Shown here in pieces: positions 8,030 to 15,042 of a stretch of 33,653 nt of DNA (its first letter is position 1; every line of letters starts with the position of its first letter). Both the position numbers and the translations under genes were made by a program. The notes below the pieces were generated by a model. It saw nothing but the letters and a program-made list of their open reading frames with translations. It had not been told where the DNA came from and did no database searches. The stretch is taken from contig JAMCQF010000015.1 in assembly GCA_023379605.1 (NCBI GenBank), forward strand, positions 1 through 33,653. Reading direction: 5' to 3'. The DNA is from Actinomycetota bacterium (GTDB taxonomy: Bacteria > Actinomycetota > Acidimicrobiia > Acidimicrobiales > JAMCQF01).

Positions 8030-9462
8030 CGCCGCTGGGTCCTTTTGTCTATAACACGCCTGGCCTTGAAAGTCTGCTGCTCGAATGTGGAGGGCTCGAC
8101 TATTCGGGCAGGCACCCGAACTCCGAGCGCCATCTTGAGCTGCTTCTCGAGGAGGGTTTGCAGCTGAGGCGCCTGCTCACTTGGCAGATCTGCCGCGCGC
8201 TCGACCTCGACTAGGATCTCATCAAGATCGGCGGTCCTGTCTACGTATATTCTGAACTCGGCTCCAGTGCCTTTAGTATCGCGGATTACAGACTCAACAG
8301 CACTGGGATATATATTGGCTCCACGGACGACAAGCATGTCGTCCAGACGCCCAAACACCCCATTTGGAAGGCGGGGATAGCTTCGTCCGCACCGGCATGG
8401 CTCATTGTCAAGCAAAGCCTCGTCTCCAGTCCAAAACCGGATCATAGGCTGGGAGTGGCGCCAGAGGTGTGTGGCAACCACAGCGCCGGAAGTGCCTGGA
8501 GCAACAGGCTCGTTGGGATCCTCTTTGGAGACCACCTCTGTATAGTTTTCGTCTTGGAAGAGGTGGACGCCGCCCTCGCTCTCCAGGCATCCAATGTTAC
8601 TGGTGAACGGATACAGCTCAGAGGTGGAACCAGCGGCTACGTCCACAAGGCCGATGTCTCCCCATGCCAGCCTCATGGATTCGCGTATCGACTCGACGCT
8701 GGCTCCGGCCTCCCCACCCATTATGGCAAGCGACACAGAGGAGTAGCCAGGATCCACACCAAGCCCCTTTGCCTTGCTCGCGAGATGTTGAACATAGGAT
8801 GGAGTGGCAATAATCACATCACAGCTCAAATTGCCAAGCAGTTCCAGCTGCCTTTCGGTGGCTATCATCGTACCGGCCGGAAAGCTGCAGGCCCCCAGCT
8901 TCTCAGCTGCCTGAAGCACGCCCCAGCCACCGAAGAATAGTGTGAATGGAAGCGAGATGTGCACGACGTCGTCGGGGCGGATTCCAGCACACCACAGCGC
9001 CATACAGGAGAACTCCCCGGCGCGCTCCCAGTCGTCTTTGGATACGCCATACATGGTTGGCTTGCCCATAGTGCCGGAAGAGCCATGGATGCGGATGAGC
9101 TCTTCACGGCTTGCGCCCAGGTACGAGCCGAATGGCGGATGGGCAGCTTGATCTTCCACGAGCATCTTCTTGGTGATTATGGGGACCTTGGTAGTGAAGT
9201 CCTCAAGGGAAGTGACCATATCAGGCTTGAATCCGTGCTCGTCGTAGTGTGCTCTGTAGAAGGGCAGCTTGTCGTAGACATAGCTGAGCTGGCGACGAAG
9301 TCGGTCCAATATCAGCATTTCGCGCTTTTTGGGGTCCATGGTCTCGCGCTCTTCGTCCCAGTAGCGCTTATATTCGCCAAGGCGCGCCTTGGTGCTACGG
9401 CGCGAGCTGGCTGTATCCAGGGCTTGTCCGGTCACCCTATCCTCCCCTCGTCTAGCTGTCAT
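8026..9462 (-). CDS. Phenylacetate-CoA ligase (PaaK)-family AMP-forming CoA ligase
   Basis: Adenylate-forming ligase that activates a carboxylic acid as acyl-AMP and then acyl-CoA. The 478-residue protein shows the P-loop GSSGTMGKPT (127-136), a Cys/Gly Zn-knuckle-like stretch EPCRCGRSYPRLPNG, and GRLDDMLVVRGANIYPSAVE at the C-terminal domain hinge, all typical of the PaaK family rather than FadD types. First gene of the coupled minus-strand operon and therefore probably provides the CoA ester used by the thiolase/DUF35 pair. Phenylacetate itself is unlikely because no paa genes are present. Divergent from a TetR gene across a 65-bp palindromic gap. No clear Shine-Dalgarno precedes ATG 9462. 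Confidence 0.92.
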   Translation of the reverse strand: MTARRGEDRVTGQALDTASSRRSTKARLGEYKRYWDEERETMDPKKREMLILDRLRRQLSYVYDKLPFYRAHYDEHGFKPDMVTSLEDFTTKVPIITKKMLVEDQAAHPPFGSYLGASREELIRIHGSSGTMGKPTMYGVSKDDWERAGEFSCMALWCAGIRPDDVVHISLPFTLFFGGWGVLQAAEKLGACSFPAGTMIATERQLELLGNLSCDVIIATPSYVQHLASKAKGLGVDPGYSSVSLAIMGGEAGASVESIRESMRLAWGDIGLVDVAAGSTSELYPFTSNIGCLESEGGVHLFQDENYTEVVSKEDPNEPVAPGTSGAVVATHLWRHSQPMIRFWTGDEALLDNEPCRCGRSYPRLPNGVFGRLDDMLVVRGANIYPSAVESVIRDTKGTGAEFRIYVDRTADLDEILVEVERAADLPSEQAPQLQTLLEKQLKMALGVRVPARIVEPSTFEQQTFKARRVIDKRTQRR

Positions 9463-9485
9463 GCTCGCTTGGTGCGTCTGCCGAC

Positions 9486-9512
9486 CTCGCTTAAGCGAGC
9501 GAGTGCTCGCTC
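9486..9512. promoter_or_regulatory. Overlapping palindromes, probable TetR operator
   Basis: CTCGCTTAAGCGAG (9486-9499) is a perfect 14-bp palindrome. It overlaps GAGCGAG-TG-CTCGCTC (9497-9512), a second palindrome with 7-bp arms. A third CTCGCT occurs at 9465-9470. All lie in the 65-bp gap between the CoA-ligase operon and the divergent TetR gene, where an autoregulating TetR protein would be expected to bind. No footprint data; the assignment is inference. Confidence 0.65.
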
Positions 9513-9527
9513 ACTTTAGATGCACCT

Positions 9528-10181
9528 ATGATTGCTGTCAAGATGGGCGCAACCCCGGAGTGGTCAGAGTTAGAGGTGCTGAGCAGGCTTAAGGACAGCG
9601 CTCTGCTGGAAGAGCGCAGGAGACAGTTGGTCCAGGCTGCGACGGAAGTCTTCTTCGAGCTTGGCTTTGACCGAGCCTCTGTAAATGACATCGCAGAGAG
9701 ATGTGGTTGGAGCGTGGGCGGGCTGTACAGGTACGTACGTCGCAAGGATGACATCCTGTTTCTTGTCTGCACGGAGATCTTCAGGCAGATTGGCCCGGAT
9801 GCGCTAGGCACTTCGGCCTCCCTTGATCCTTCTGAGCAGTTGCGGGCAGCCATGACTGCCTACTGTCAAAGCATAAGCTTGCATTCTCGCCAGGTACTGC
9901 TTATGTACAGAGAGTTCGGCCGCTTGCCAGCCAGTGCACGCCGGTACTTCATGCACCTTGAGTCCGAGCTCCACAATGTCTTCCAGCAGATCGTTGAGTC
10001 AGGTGTAGCCCAGGGTGTCTTTGCCTGCGACGATCCGAAGCTTTTCGCAATCGACTGCGTGACACGAGCTCAAGTCCTGGCGCTCAAAGACTGGGCGCTT
10101 CAACCCCGCCCTATTCGCCAGACCATCGACGCTCTCGTCTCTTGGACGCTAGCCTCGCTTATACCCCAGTCTCCCTGCTGA
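9528..10181 (+). CDS. TetR-family transcriptional regulator
   Basis: DNA-binding domain at residues ~28-75 with the helix-turn-helix at 50-71 (ASVNDIAERCGWSVGGLYRY) followed by YVRRKDDIL, and an all-helical ligand domain to residue 217. It is transcribed away from the CoA ligase/DUF35/thiolase/P450 operon, the usual layout for a repressor relieved by an acyl-CoA or lipid ligand. The start ATG 9528 has no ribosome-binding site, but a -10-like TTAGAT (9516-9521) lies six bases before it, which would give a leaderless mRNA. Palindromes in the gap overlap where its -35 would be. Confidence 0.92.
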   Translation: MIAVKMGATPEWSELEVLSRLKDSALLEERRRQLVQAATEVFFELGFDRASVNDIAERCGWSVGGLYRYVRRKDDILFLVCTEIFRQIGPDALGTSASLDPSEQLRAAMTAYCQSISLHSRQVLLMYREFGRLPASARRYFMHLESELHNVFQQIVESGVAQGVFACDDPKLFAIDCVTRAQVLALKDWALQPRPIRQTIDALVSWTLASLIPQSPC

Positions 10182-10280
10182 GGATCGCTGCTCTGGCGAG
10201 CTCCTGGCATGTAGCATTGTCGCAGTGGGAATCGAAAGCACCCGAGGCACTTCGTCCTGCTATGTCTTCTATAGCCGTTT

Positions 10281-11636
10281 GTGCAAACTTCCTTGGACCG
10301 GTCGCCCGTGGCTCTCTCTGATCTTTTCGTAGGCATAGCTATTGGGATTGTCCTGGGACTTGTCTTGGCAACCCTTTGGCACCTGGCCAGGCAGGCGAGA
10401 ATGCAGGAAGAGCTGGCCTATGCCAAGGCAGACGCCGAGCAGGCAAGGCGTGAGGTCACGGCCAAGGTTGCAGCACAGCTCGAGATCGGCGAGCAGATGC
10501 GGGGGACCTTCGCTGAGCTGGCCCAAAAAGTCCTTGAGAGCAACACTGAAGGTTTCCTCTCCCTGGCCAAGGCCAGGATCGAGGGTAGTGAGCAGCTCAT
10601 CCGTCAGCTCCTGGACCAAAAAGGAGAAGCCATTGCCACCGAGATCCAGCCCGTTAAAGAGCTCTTGGAGAAGTACCAGCAAGCCCTGCAGAAGCTGGAG
10701 GTAGAGCGGGAGAAGGCCTACCAGTCCCTTTTCGAAAGGGCAGAGAGCCTTCAGCAGTCCACAGACGCGCTCGGGGCGGAGACTCGCAGGCTTGTCACGG
10801 CCCTTCGTCAGCCGACCACCCGTGGTCAGTGGGGAGAGCAGCAGCTGCGCCGTGTCGTGGAGATGGCTGGGATGCTCGAGCACTGTGACTTCGACACCCA
10901 GGTCAGTCTGGTTGGAGAGACTGGCACGCTACGACCGGACCTGGTCGTTCACATGCCTGGCGGCCAGAACATAGTTGTCGACGCCAAGGTCCCCCTGGAG
11001 GCCTACCTTCGGGTTGTAGAGGCAGAAGACGATGGTTCACGATCCCAAGCGCTGGCCGAGCATGCCAGGCAGATCCGAGCACATATAGAGGCACTCTCAA
11101 AACGAGAGTACTGGCGCCACGTGAGCCCGTCACCGGAGTTCGTGGTCGCGTTCATCCCCAACGACGCTCTCCTCGCAGCCGCCTTCAGCGCGGATGGAAA
11201 CCTCTTCGATGACGCCATAAATAACCATGTGCTTCTCGCAACTCCAGCGACTCTCATCGCCTTGTTAAAGGCGGCGGCATACGGCTTCCGCCAGGAGGTT
11301 CTTGCAGAGAACGCTCTGGCGGTCCAAAGGCTGGGATACGAGCTGTACGACCGTTTCACGAGATTCACCCAGCACTACGCAAAGCTCGGCCAAGCCCTGG
11401 GTAGGACCGTGGCCGCCTACAACGACTCCGTTGGCTCCTTTGACCGCCGGCTGCTCCCAAAGGCCCGAGAGTTTGCAAATCTGGGAGGGTCGAAAGGAAC
11501 CGATCGTCTCGAGGCACCAGAGCAGCTCACCGTAACGCCCCGATTGCCTGCCAGCTTGGATCAGCCAACTGCACAGGTTGCGCCGTTTGAGACGCCCGCC
11601 GTACTCGATCAAGATCTTTCGCCCGAACTCGAGTAA
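10281..11636 (+). CDS. rmuC: DNA recombination protein RmuC
   Basis: RmuC is a predicted nuclease-fold protein that limits inversions at short inverted repeats and is implicated in DNA recombination. The 451-residue protein has an N-terminal membrane helix (16-34), a long Lys/Glu/Gln-rich coiled coil (about 38-165) and the RmuC domain with RGQWGE (181-186), RPD (218-220) and VVDAKVPLE (232-240). The last two form the expected PD-(D/E)xK-like core, and the domain continues with YGFRQE and DRF further on. GTG 10281 is the first start; GTG 10308 is an alternative but would leave less sequence before the membrane helix. TATAGC at 10270-10275 ends five bases upstream, suggesting a leaderless transcript. 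The last ~45 residues are variable. Confidence 0.93.
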   Translation: MQTSLDRSPVALSDLFVGIAIGIVLGLVLATLWHLARQARMQEELAYAKADAEQARREVTAKVAAQLEIGEQMRGTFAELAQKVLESNTEGFLSLAKARIEGSEQLIRQLLDQKGEAIATEIQPVKELLEKYQQALQKLEVEREKAYQSLFERAESLQQSTDALGAETRRLVTALRQPTTRGQWGEQQLRRVVEMAGMLEHCDFDTQVSLVGETGTLRPDLVVHMPGGQNIVVDAKVPLEAYLRVVEAEDDGSRSQALAEHARQIRAHIEALSKREYWRHVSPSPEFVVAFIPNDALLAAAFSADGNLFDDAINNHVLLATPATLIALLKAAAYGFRQEVLAENALAVQRLGYELYDRFTRFTQHYAKLGQALGRTVAAYNDSVGSFDRRLLPKAREFANLGGSKGTDRLEAPEQLTVTPRLPASLDQPTAQVAPFETPAVLDQDLSPELE

Positions 11637-11698
11637 ATCAACTCCTCGTCCGGGACATCTCCGCAGGGCCGGGCTGGATCTGAGATCTTAAGCTGGGA

Positions 11699-11953
11699 CT
11701 AGTGGGTTCGCTTGATCCAAAAGCGAAACTTTCCCTCGTCTTCATCTGAAGCGAGAAGCTCGTGCCCAGTGTTTTTAGCCCATGCCGGCATGTCATACTT
11801 AGAGCCAGGATCCGTAGCTATAACCTCAACCACACCGCCCACTTCGACTTTGGACACTACTGCCTTTTTGGTCTCGACGACCGGCACCGGACAGCAGGTG
11901 CCTGAGGTGTCTATAACAGCGTCAGCGGTAGGGACGATCTGATTCTCCATCAT
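11699..11953 (-). CDS. TusA/SirA-family sulfur-carrier protein
   Basis: Small sulfurtransferase-type protein, 84 residues from the first of two tandem ATGs (11953; the second is 11950). The family's catalytic CPxP motif is present as CCPVP, with Cys21 as the likely persulfide carrier and an extra Cys20 before it. The fold continues with VEVGGVVEVIATDPGS and ends in WIKRTH. The frame stays open upstream but that part only mirrors the DsrE gene. It starts 8 bases after the DsrE-like stop on the same strand. TusA proteins pass sulfane sulfur from desulfurases or rhodaneses to acceptors such as DsrE proteins, which matches its neighbour; the final acceptor is unknown. Confidence 0.9.
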   Translation of the reverse strand: MMENQIVPTADAVIDTSGTCCPVPVVETKKAVVSKVEVGGVVEVIATDPGSKYDMPAWAKNTGHELLASDEDEGKFRFWIKRTH

Positions 11954-11961
11954 TGAACTGC

Positions 11962-12432
11962 TCAGAAGGTCTGCACAAGGTCCGCGCTGTTGGCCTTGTC
12001 GGTGAGGAACCACGTGGCGCCTACGATGTCATCGACCTCGGCCATGACGTTATCCCGAGTTGCTCCGAATATCTTTGCAGCCAGGCTGCACACGTATATA
12101 TTGACCATCCCAGTGCCCTTGAGGGCTCTAATGATGTCAGGCACATCGGGCGGAAGGCCGGCTTCAGCTACTTGGGCTCGCACGTAGTCCAGCTGGTCTG
12201 CATGCTCTGCTGACATTGCCAGCTTTGAGGACTCCTCACGCATAACCGCCTGGACCGCCCAGTTCACAAACAGCATGTCAACATGCACACCGGCTGCTGT
12301 GGATAGATAGGCAAACGCTAACGGTGTAAGTATGCGATCGTAGGCACCCTCACGGACGATGATGGCTAGCTTTGTAAGCGTCGTACTGTCTTGAGGTGCC
12401 TCCTGCTGGCTACGGATCTCGGTTGTAGTCAC
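11962..12432 (-). CDS. DsrE/DsrF-like sulfurtransferase
   Basis: DsrE-fold protein of 156 residues. After a non-conserved N-terminus (1-20), KLAIIVREGAYDRILTPLAFA begins the alpha/beta fold, and the conserved cysteine sits in NIYVCSLAAKIFG (Cys115), the persulfide-carrying position in DsrE2-like proteins. The end, VDDIVGATWFLTDKA, is typical of the family. GTG start is supported by a purine-rich AAAAGGGGGAAG just upstream. It forms a two-gene unit with the TusA-like gene, the usual pairing in sulfur trafficking. No hdr, dsrABC or sox genes are in the window, so the role (sulfur oxidation versus cofactor sulfur supply) is open. Confidence 0.88.
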   Translation of the reverse strand: MTTTEIRSQQEAPQDSTTLTKLAIIVREGAYDRILTPLAFAYLSTAAGVHVDMLFVNWAVQAVMREESSKLAMSAEHADQLDYVRAQVAEAGLPPDVPDIIRALKGTGMVNIYVCSLAAKIFGATRDNVMAEVDDIVGATWFLTDKANSADLVQTF

Positions 12433-12542
12433 GCTTCCCCCTTTTCACTGATGAGATGTTATCCAGTAGCGTCACTAACAACTATGTGTCTTGGCTGAGC
12501 AGGTGTCAATAGCGCCATCATGCAGTCGATAAGATCGCGCGC

Positions 12543-12571
12543 TTGTAGTTGGTCGTGCTAAGGCGTAGAGT
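12543..12571 (+). promoter_or_regulatory. Candidate promoter for the E1/lipoyl operon
   Basis: TTGTAG (12543-12548), 17-bp spacer, TAGAGT (12566-12571) in the gap between the divergent DsrE-like and E1 alpha genes. Transcription would begin near 12578, about 28 bases before the E1 alpha ATG and ahead of its GGAGG site. A moderate match to the housekeeping consensus. Confidence 0.45.
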
Positions 12572-12605
12572 TATCTCAAGTGCCGAGATCACTTGGAGGC
12601 GAGTC

Positions 12606-13616
12606 ATGACGACTACTGCACCCGATCGGCAGCAGGTGGGTTTGGACGACGAGGCGAGGCTAGGGCTTTATGCCACGATGGTCCTGGCTCGCAGGTTCGA
12701 AGAAGCCATCCTGGCCGAATACCATGCGGACAAAGGTCCAGGCTTTGACATAGGCAAGGGGCTGGTGCCAGGAGAGATGCATCTAGCTGCAGGTCAAGAG
12801 CCCGTCGCAGCAGGAGTGTGCGCTCATCTCCGAAGTGACGATGCGATAACAGCTACACACCGGCCTCATCATTTCGCGATCGCCCACGGGGTTGACCTCG
12901 GAAGGATGGCTGCCGAGATCTTTGGGCGTGAAACAGGCTTGGGTCATGGACGGGGTGGCCATATGCACCTGTTCGATCCGGAAACCCACTTCTCCTGCTC
13001 TGGCATAGTCACCGAAGGCTACCCTGCAGCGCTCGGCCAGGCATTTGCCTTTGTCCGCCACGGAACCGACCGCATAGCGGTGGCAGTCACTGGAGACGGT
13101 GGCGCGAACCAGGGCGCCTTCCACGAATCGCTCAACTTGGCTGCATGCTGGAAGCTCCCGGTCGTCTTTGTGATCGAGGACAACGACTGGGCTATATCTG
13201 TTCCGCGCTCGGCTTCTACGGCAGTGTCTTCGAATGCTACGCGCGCTCGAGCCTATGACATGCCCGGAGTGCGCGTGGAGGACAATGACGTAGAGGCCGT
13301 TTACTTGGCAGCAAGCGAAGCTGTGGCTCGCGCCAGGGCTGGAGATGGGCCCAGCCTGATAGAAGTCCATACGCTTCGGCTCTGGGGGCATTTTGAAGGT
13401 GACGCGCAGGGGTACCGCCCAGAGCTTGCTGAGGTGGTCGGCCACGACCCGATTCCTTCATACGAGACCAAGCTGCGCTCGGACGGGATCCTAGACGACT
13501 CACGGCGAGATAAGATTTATCAGCAGGCGGGCGAAAGGATAGAGCAGGCAATTGCCTTTGCAAAGTCGAGCCCGCTGCCCGATCCTTCCACCGCCAGATC
13601 ATATATCTTCGCCTGA
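12606..13616 (+). CDS. Thiamine-diphosphate dehydrogenase E1 alpha subunit (AcoA/PdhA-like)
   Basis: Alpha subunit of a 2-oxoacid or acetoin dehydrogenase E1 that uses thiamine diphosphate to decarboxylate or cleave its substrate and load a lipoyl group. Visible features are THRPHHF (84-90) near the active site, GRGGHMHL (116-122), and the ThDP motif starting GDGGANQG (163-170) and closing with EDND (191-194) in place of the canonical NN. ATG 12606 is chosen because GGAGG (12595-12599) lies seven bases upstream; the 19 extra codons upstream have no such support. The length, 336 residues, fits AcoA-like alpha subunits. Stop is followed by GAGGAGGT and the beta-subunit ATG ten bases on. Substrate is not determinable from sequence. 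Confidence 0.92.
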   Translation: MTTTAPDRQQVGLDDEARLGLYATMVLARRFEEAILAEYHADKGPGFDIGKGLVPGEMHLAAGQEPVAAGVCAHLRSDDAITATHRPHHFAIAHGVDLGRMAAEIFGRETGLGHGRGGHMHLFDPETHFSCSGIVTEGYPAALGQAFAFVRHGTDRIAVAVTGDGGANQGAFHESLNLAACWKLPVVFVIEDNDWAISVPRSASTAVSSNATRARAYDMPGVRVEDNDVEAVYLAASEAVARARAGDGPSLIEVHTLRLWGHFEGDAQGYRPELAEVVGHDPIPSYETKLRSDGILDDSRRDKIYQQAGERIEQAIAFAKSSPLPDPSTARSYIFA

Positions 13617-13626
13617 GGAGGTCAAC

Positions 13627-14670
13627 ATGGTTGTTACTGAGTCTACTGTTGAAGCTGGGTTGGGGGGGACTCATCGCCTAACCACCGCCAGGGCGATGGT
13701 AGAGGCCATAGAGATCGAGATGCGTCGAGATGCGTCAGTTTTCTATCTGGGCGAGGACGTGGGTGCCTATGGAGGCATATTCGGCTCCACCACCGGGCTG
13801 CTTGACGAGTTCGGCCCAGAGCGGGTCATCGATACTCCCATCTCCGAGACCGCCTTTATAGGTCTTGCCATCGGCGCTGCGGTTGAAGGTATGCGGCCCA
13901 TCGCCGAGCTAATGTTCGCAGACTTCATGGGGGTATGTTTGGATCAGATATACAATCATATGGCCAAGATCCACTACGAATCTGGTGGACATGTGAAGGT
14001 GCCTATGGTGCTCACTACAGCGGTGGGAGGAGGCTACTCAGACGGGGCGCAGCACTCTCAGTGCCTCTGGGGCACTTTTGCGCACCTGCCAGGGATGAAA
14101 GTTGTCGTTCCCTCGACGCCAGCTGATGCCAAGGGGCTCATGGCTTCAGCCATTCAAGATGACAATCCCGTCATATATATGTTTCACAAAGGGGTTATGG
14201 GCCTCGCCTGGATGGCAAAGAACTCGCGGGCTATCGATCTAGTGCCAGAAGGCCTTTACACAGTGCCCATTGGCAAGGCCAAGGTCATTCGCCAGGGAAG
14301 CGACGTGAGTGTGGTCACCATCGGCTTGTCGGTCCACCACGTCCTCGATGTTGCAGAGAACTTGGCTGGGAACGTAGATGTCGAGGTGATAGACCTGCGT
14401 TCTTTGGTTCCACTTGACAGAGAGGCTATCTTGGCCTCTGTATCAAAGACCGGTCGCTTAGTGGTCGTCGACGAGGATTACCTATCGTTTGGTCTTTCGG
14501 GGGAGGTATCTGCGACTGTTACAGATGTCGACCCAACCATGCTGAAGATGCCGGTCAAGCGCGTGGCGAACCCCGATACGCCCGTGCCGTACTCCCGGCC
14601 GCTTGAGTATGCCATCCTGCCACGCCAGGACCGGATCGAGGCTGCCATTCGCGAGGTGGCCAGTGCATGA
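13627..14670 (+). CDS. Thiamine-diphosphate dehydrogenase E1 beta subunit (AcoB/PdhB-like)
   Basis: Beta subunit completing the alpha2beta2 E1. It shows FYLGEDVGAYGGIFGSTTGL, the DTPISETAFIGLAIGAA motif and ELMFADFMGVCLDQIYNHMAK, followed by the transketolase C-terminal domain (VVTIGLSVHHVLDVAE, EVIDLRSLVPLD), standard for the family at 347 residues. ATG 13627 has a strong GAGGAGG site overlapping the alpha stop; an upstream frame reaching 13552 lies inside the alpha gene and is rejected. Its stop overlaps the ATG of the lipoyl protein (ATGA, 14667-14670). Confidence 0.94.
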   Translation: MVVTESTVEAGLGGTHRLTTARAMVEAIEIEMRRDASVFYLGEDVGAYGGIFGSTTGLLDEFGPERVIDTPISETAFIGLAIGAAVEGMRPIAELMFADFMGVCLDQIYNHMAKIHYESGGHVKVPMVLTTAVGGGYSDGAQHSQCLWGTFAHLPGMKVVVPSTPADAKGLMASAIQDDNPVIYMFHKGVMGLAWMAKNSRAIDLVPEGLYTVPIGKAKVIRQGSDVSVVTIGLSVHHVLDVAENLAGNVDVEVIDLRSLVPLDREAILASVSKTGRLVVVDEDYLSFGLSGEVSATVTDVDPTMLKMPVKRVANPDTPVPYSRPLEYAILPRQDRIEAAIREVASA

Positions 14671-14903
14671 GAGAGGTCCTCTTTCCGCAGGTCTCAGGGA
14701 ATCGACCCTTGATCAGTGACGGGGTGGTATCGACTTGGTTCGTCGCTGACGGGGAGAGGGTCGAACGCGACCAGCTGATAGCTGAGGTGCAGGTGGACAA
14801 AGCAACAGCAGAGGTTCGATCCCCTGATACCGGGACGATCCGGCTGCTGGTCTCAGAGGGCGTGGAGGTTTCCGAGCAGACTCCAATTGCCAGGATCGAG
14901 TAG
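14667..14903 (+). CDS. Free-standing lipoyl-domain protein
   Basis: A 78-residue protein that is a single lipoyl domain: the beta-hairpin VQVDKATAEV places Lys45 as the lipoylated residue, and the Gly-rich turns and TPIARIE end match the domain of E2 subunits. It ends where an E2 would continue with linker, subunit-binding and acyltransferase domains. The next 139 bp hold no frame resembling these. It is coupled to E1 beta by an ATGA overlap, so E1 probably reductively acylates this carrier, with an E2 core and E3 encoded elsewhere. It differs from GcvH or LbpA carriers, which are about 130 residues. Confidence 0.9.
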   Translation: MREVLFPQVSGNRPLISDGVVSTWFVADGERVERDQLIAEVQVDKATAEVRSPDTGTIRLLVSEGVEVSEQTPIARIE

Positions 14904-15007
14904 CCTTCCGGCTTTTCCCGCCGAGCGGCTTGCGCTACTTCCCTAAACTCGCACCGCCAGCATCGAGTCGCCTCGTTCACCCAGGCGCCTATGCTGCAAA
15001 GGCGTCT

Positions 15008-15036
15008 TTGGAATTGGCTCTTGTGCTGTGTAACGT
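15008..15036 (+). promoter_or_regulatory. Candidate promoter giving a leaderless GalT-like mRNA
   Basis: TTGGAA (15008-15013), 17-bp spacer, TAACGT (15031-15036). The expected start of transcription falls at or next to the GTG start codon at 15043, and no Shine-Dalgarno precedes that GTG, so the mRNA is probably leaderless. Confidence 0.55.
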
Positions 15037-15042
15037 CTTTGT

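Noticed and set aside
10269-10883. 204-codon minus-strand frame, Leu-rich, opposite rmuC
   Set aside because: Leu richness mirrors the Lys/Glu/Gln codons of the RmuC coiled coil; no independent start signal or motif.
12783-13445. 220-codon minus-strand frame opposite E1 alpha
   Set aside because: Covers the invariant thiamine-binding region of the plus-strand gene; no recognisable protein features.
14667-14903. The lipoyl protein as a truncated E2 or as a sulfur-pathway LbpA
   Set aside because: No E2-like sequence follows in any frame, so truncation by frameshift is unsupported; at 78 residues with an E2-type hairpin it is too short for GcvH/LbpA.
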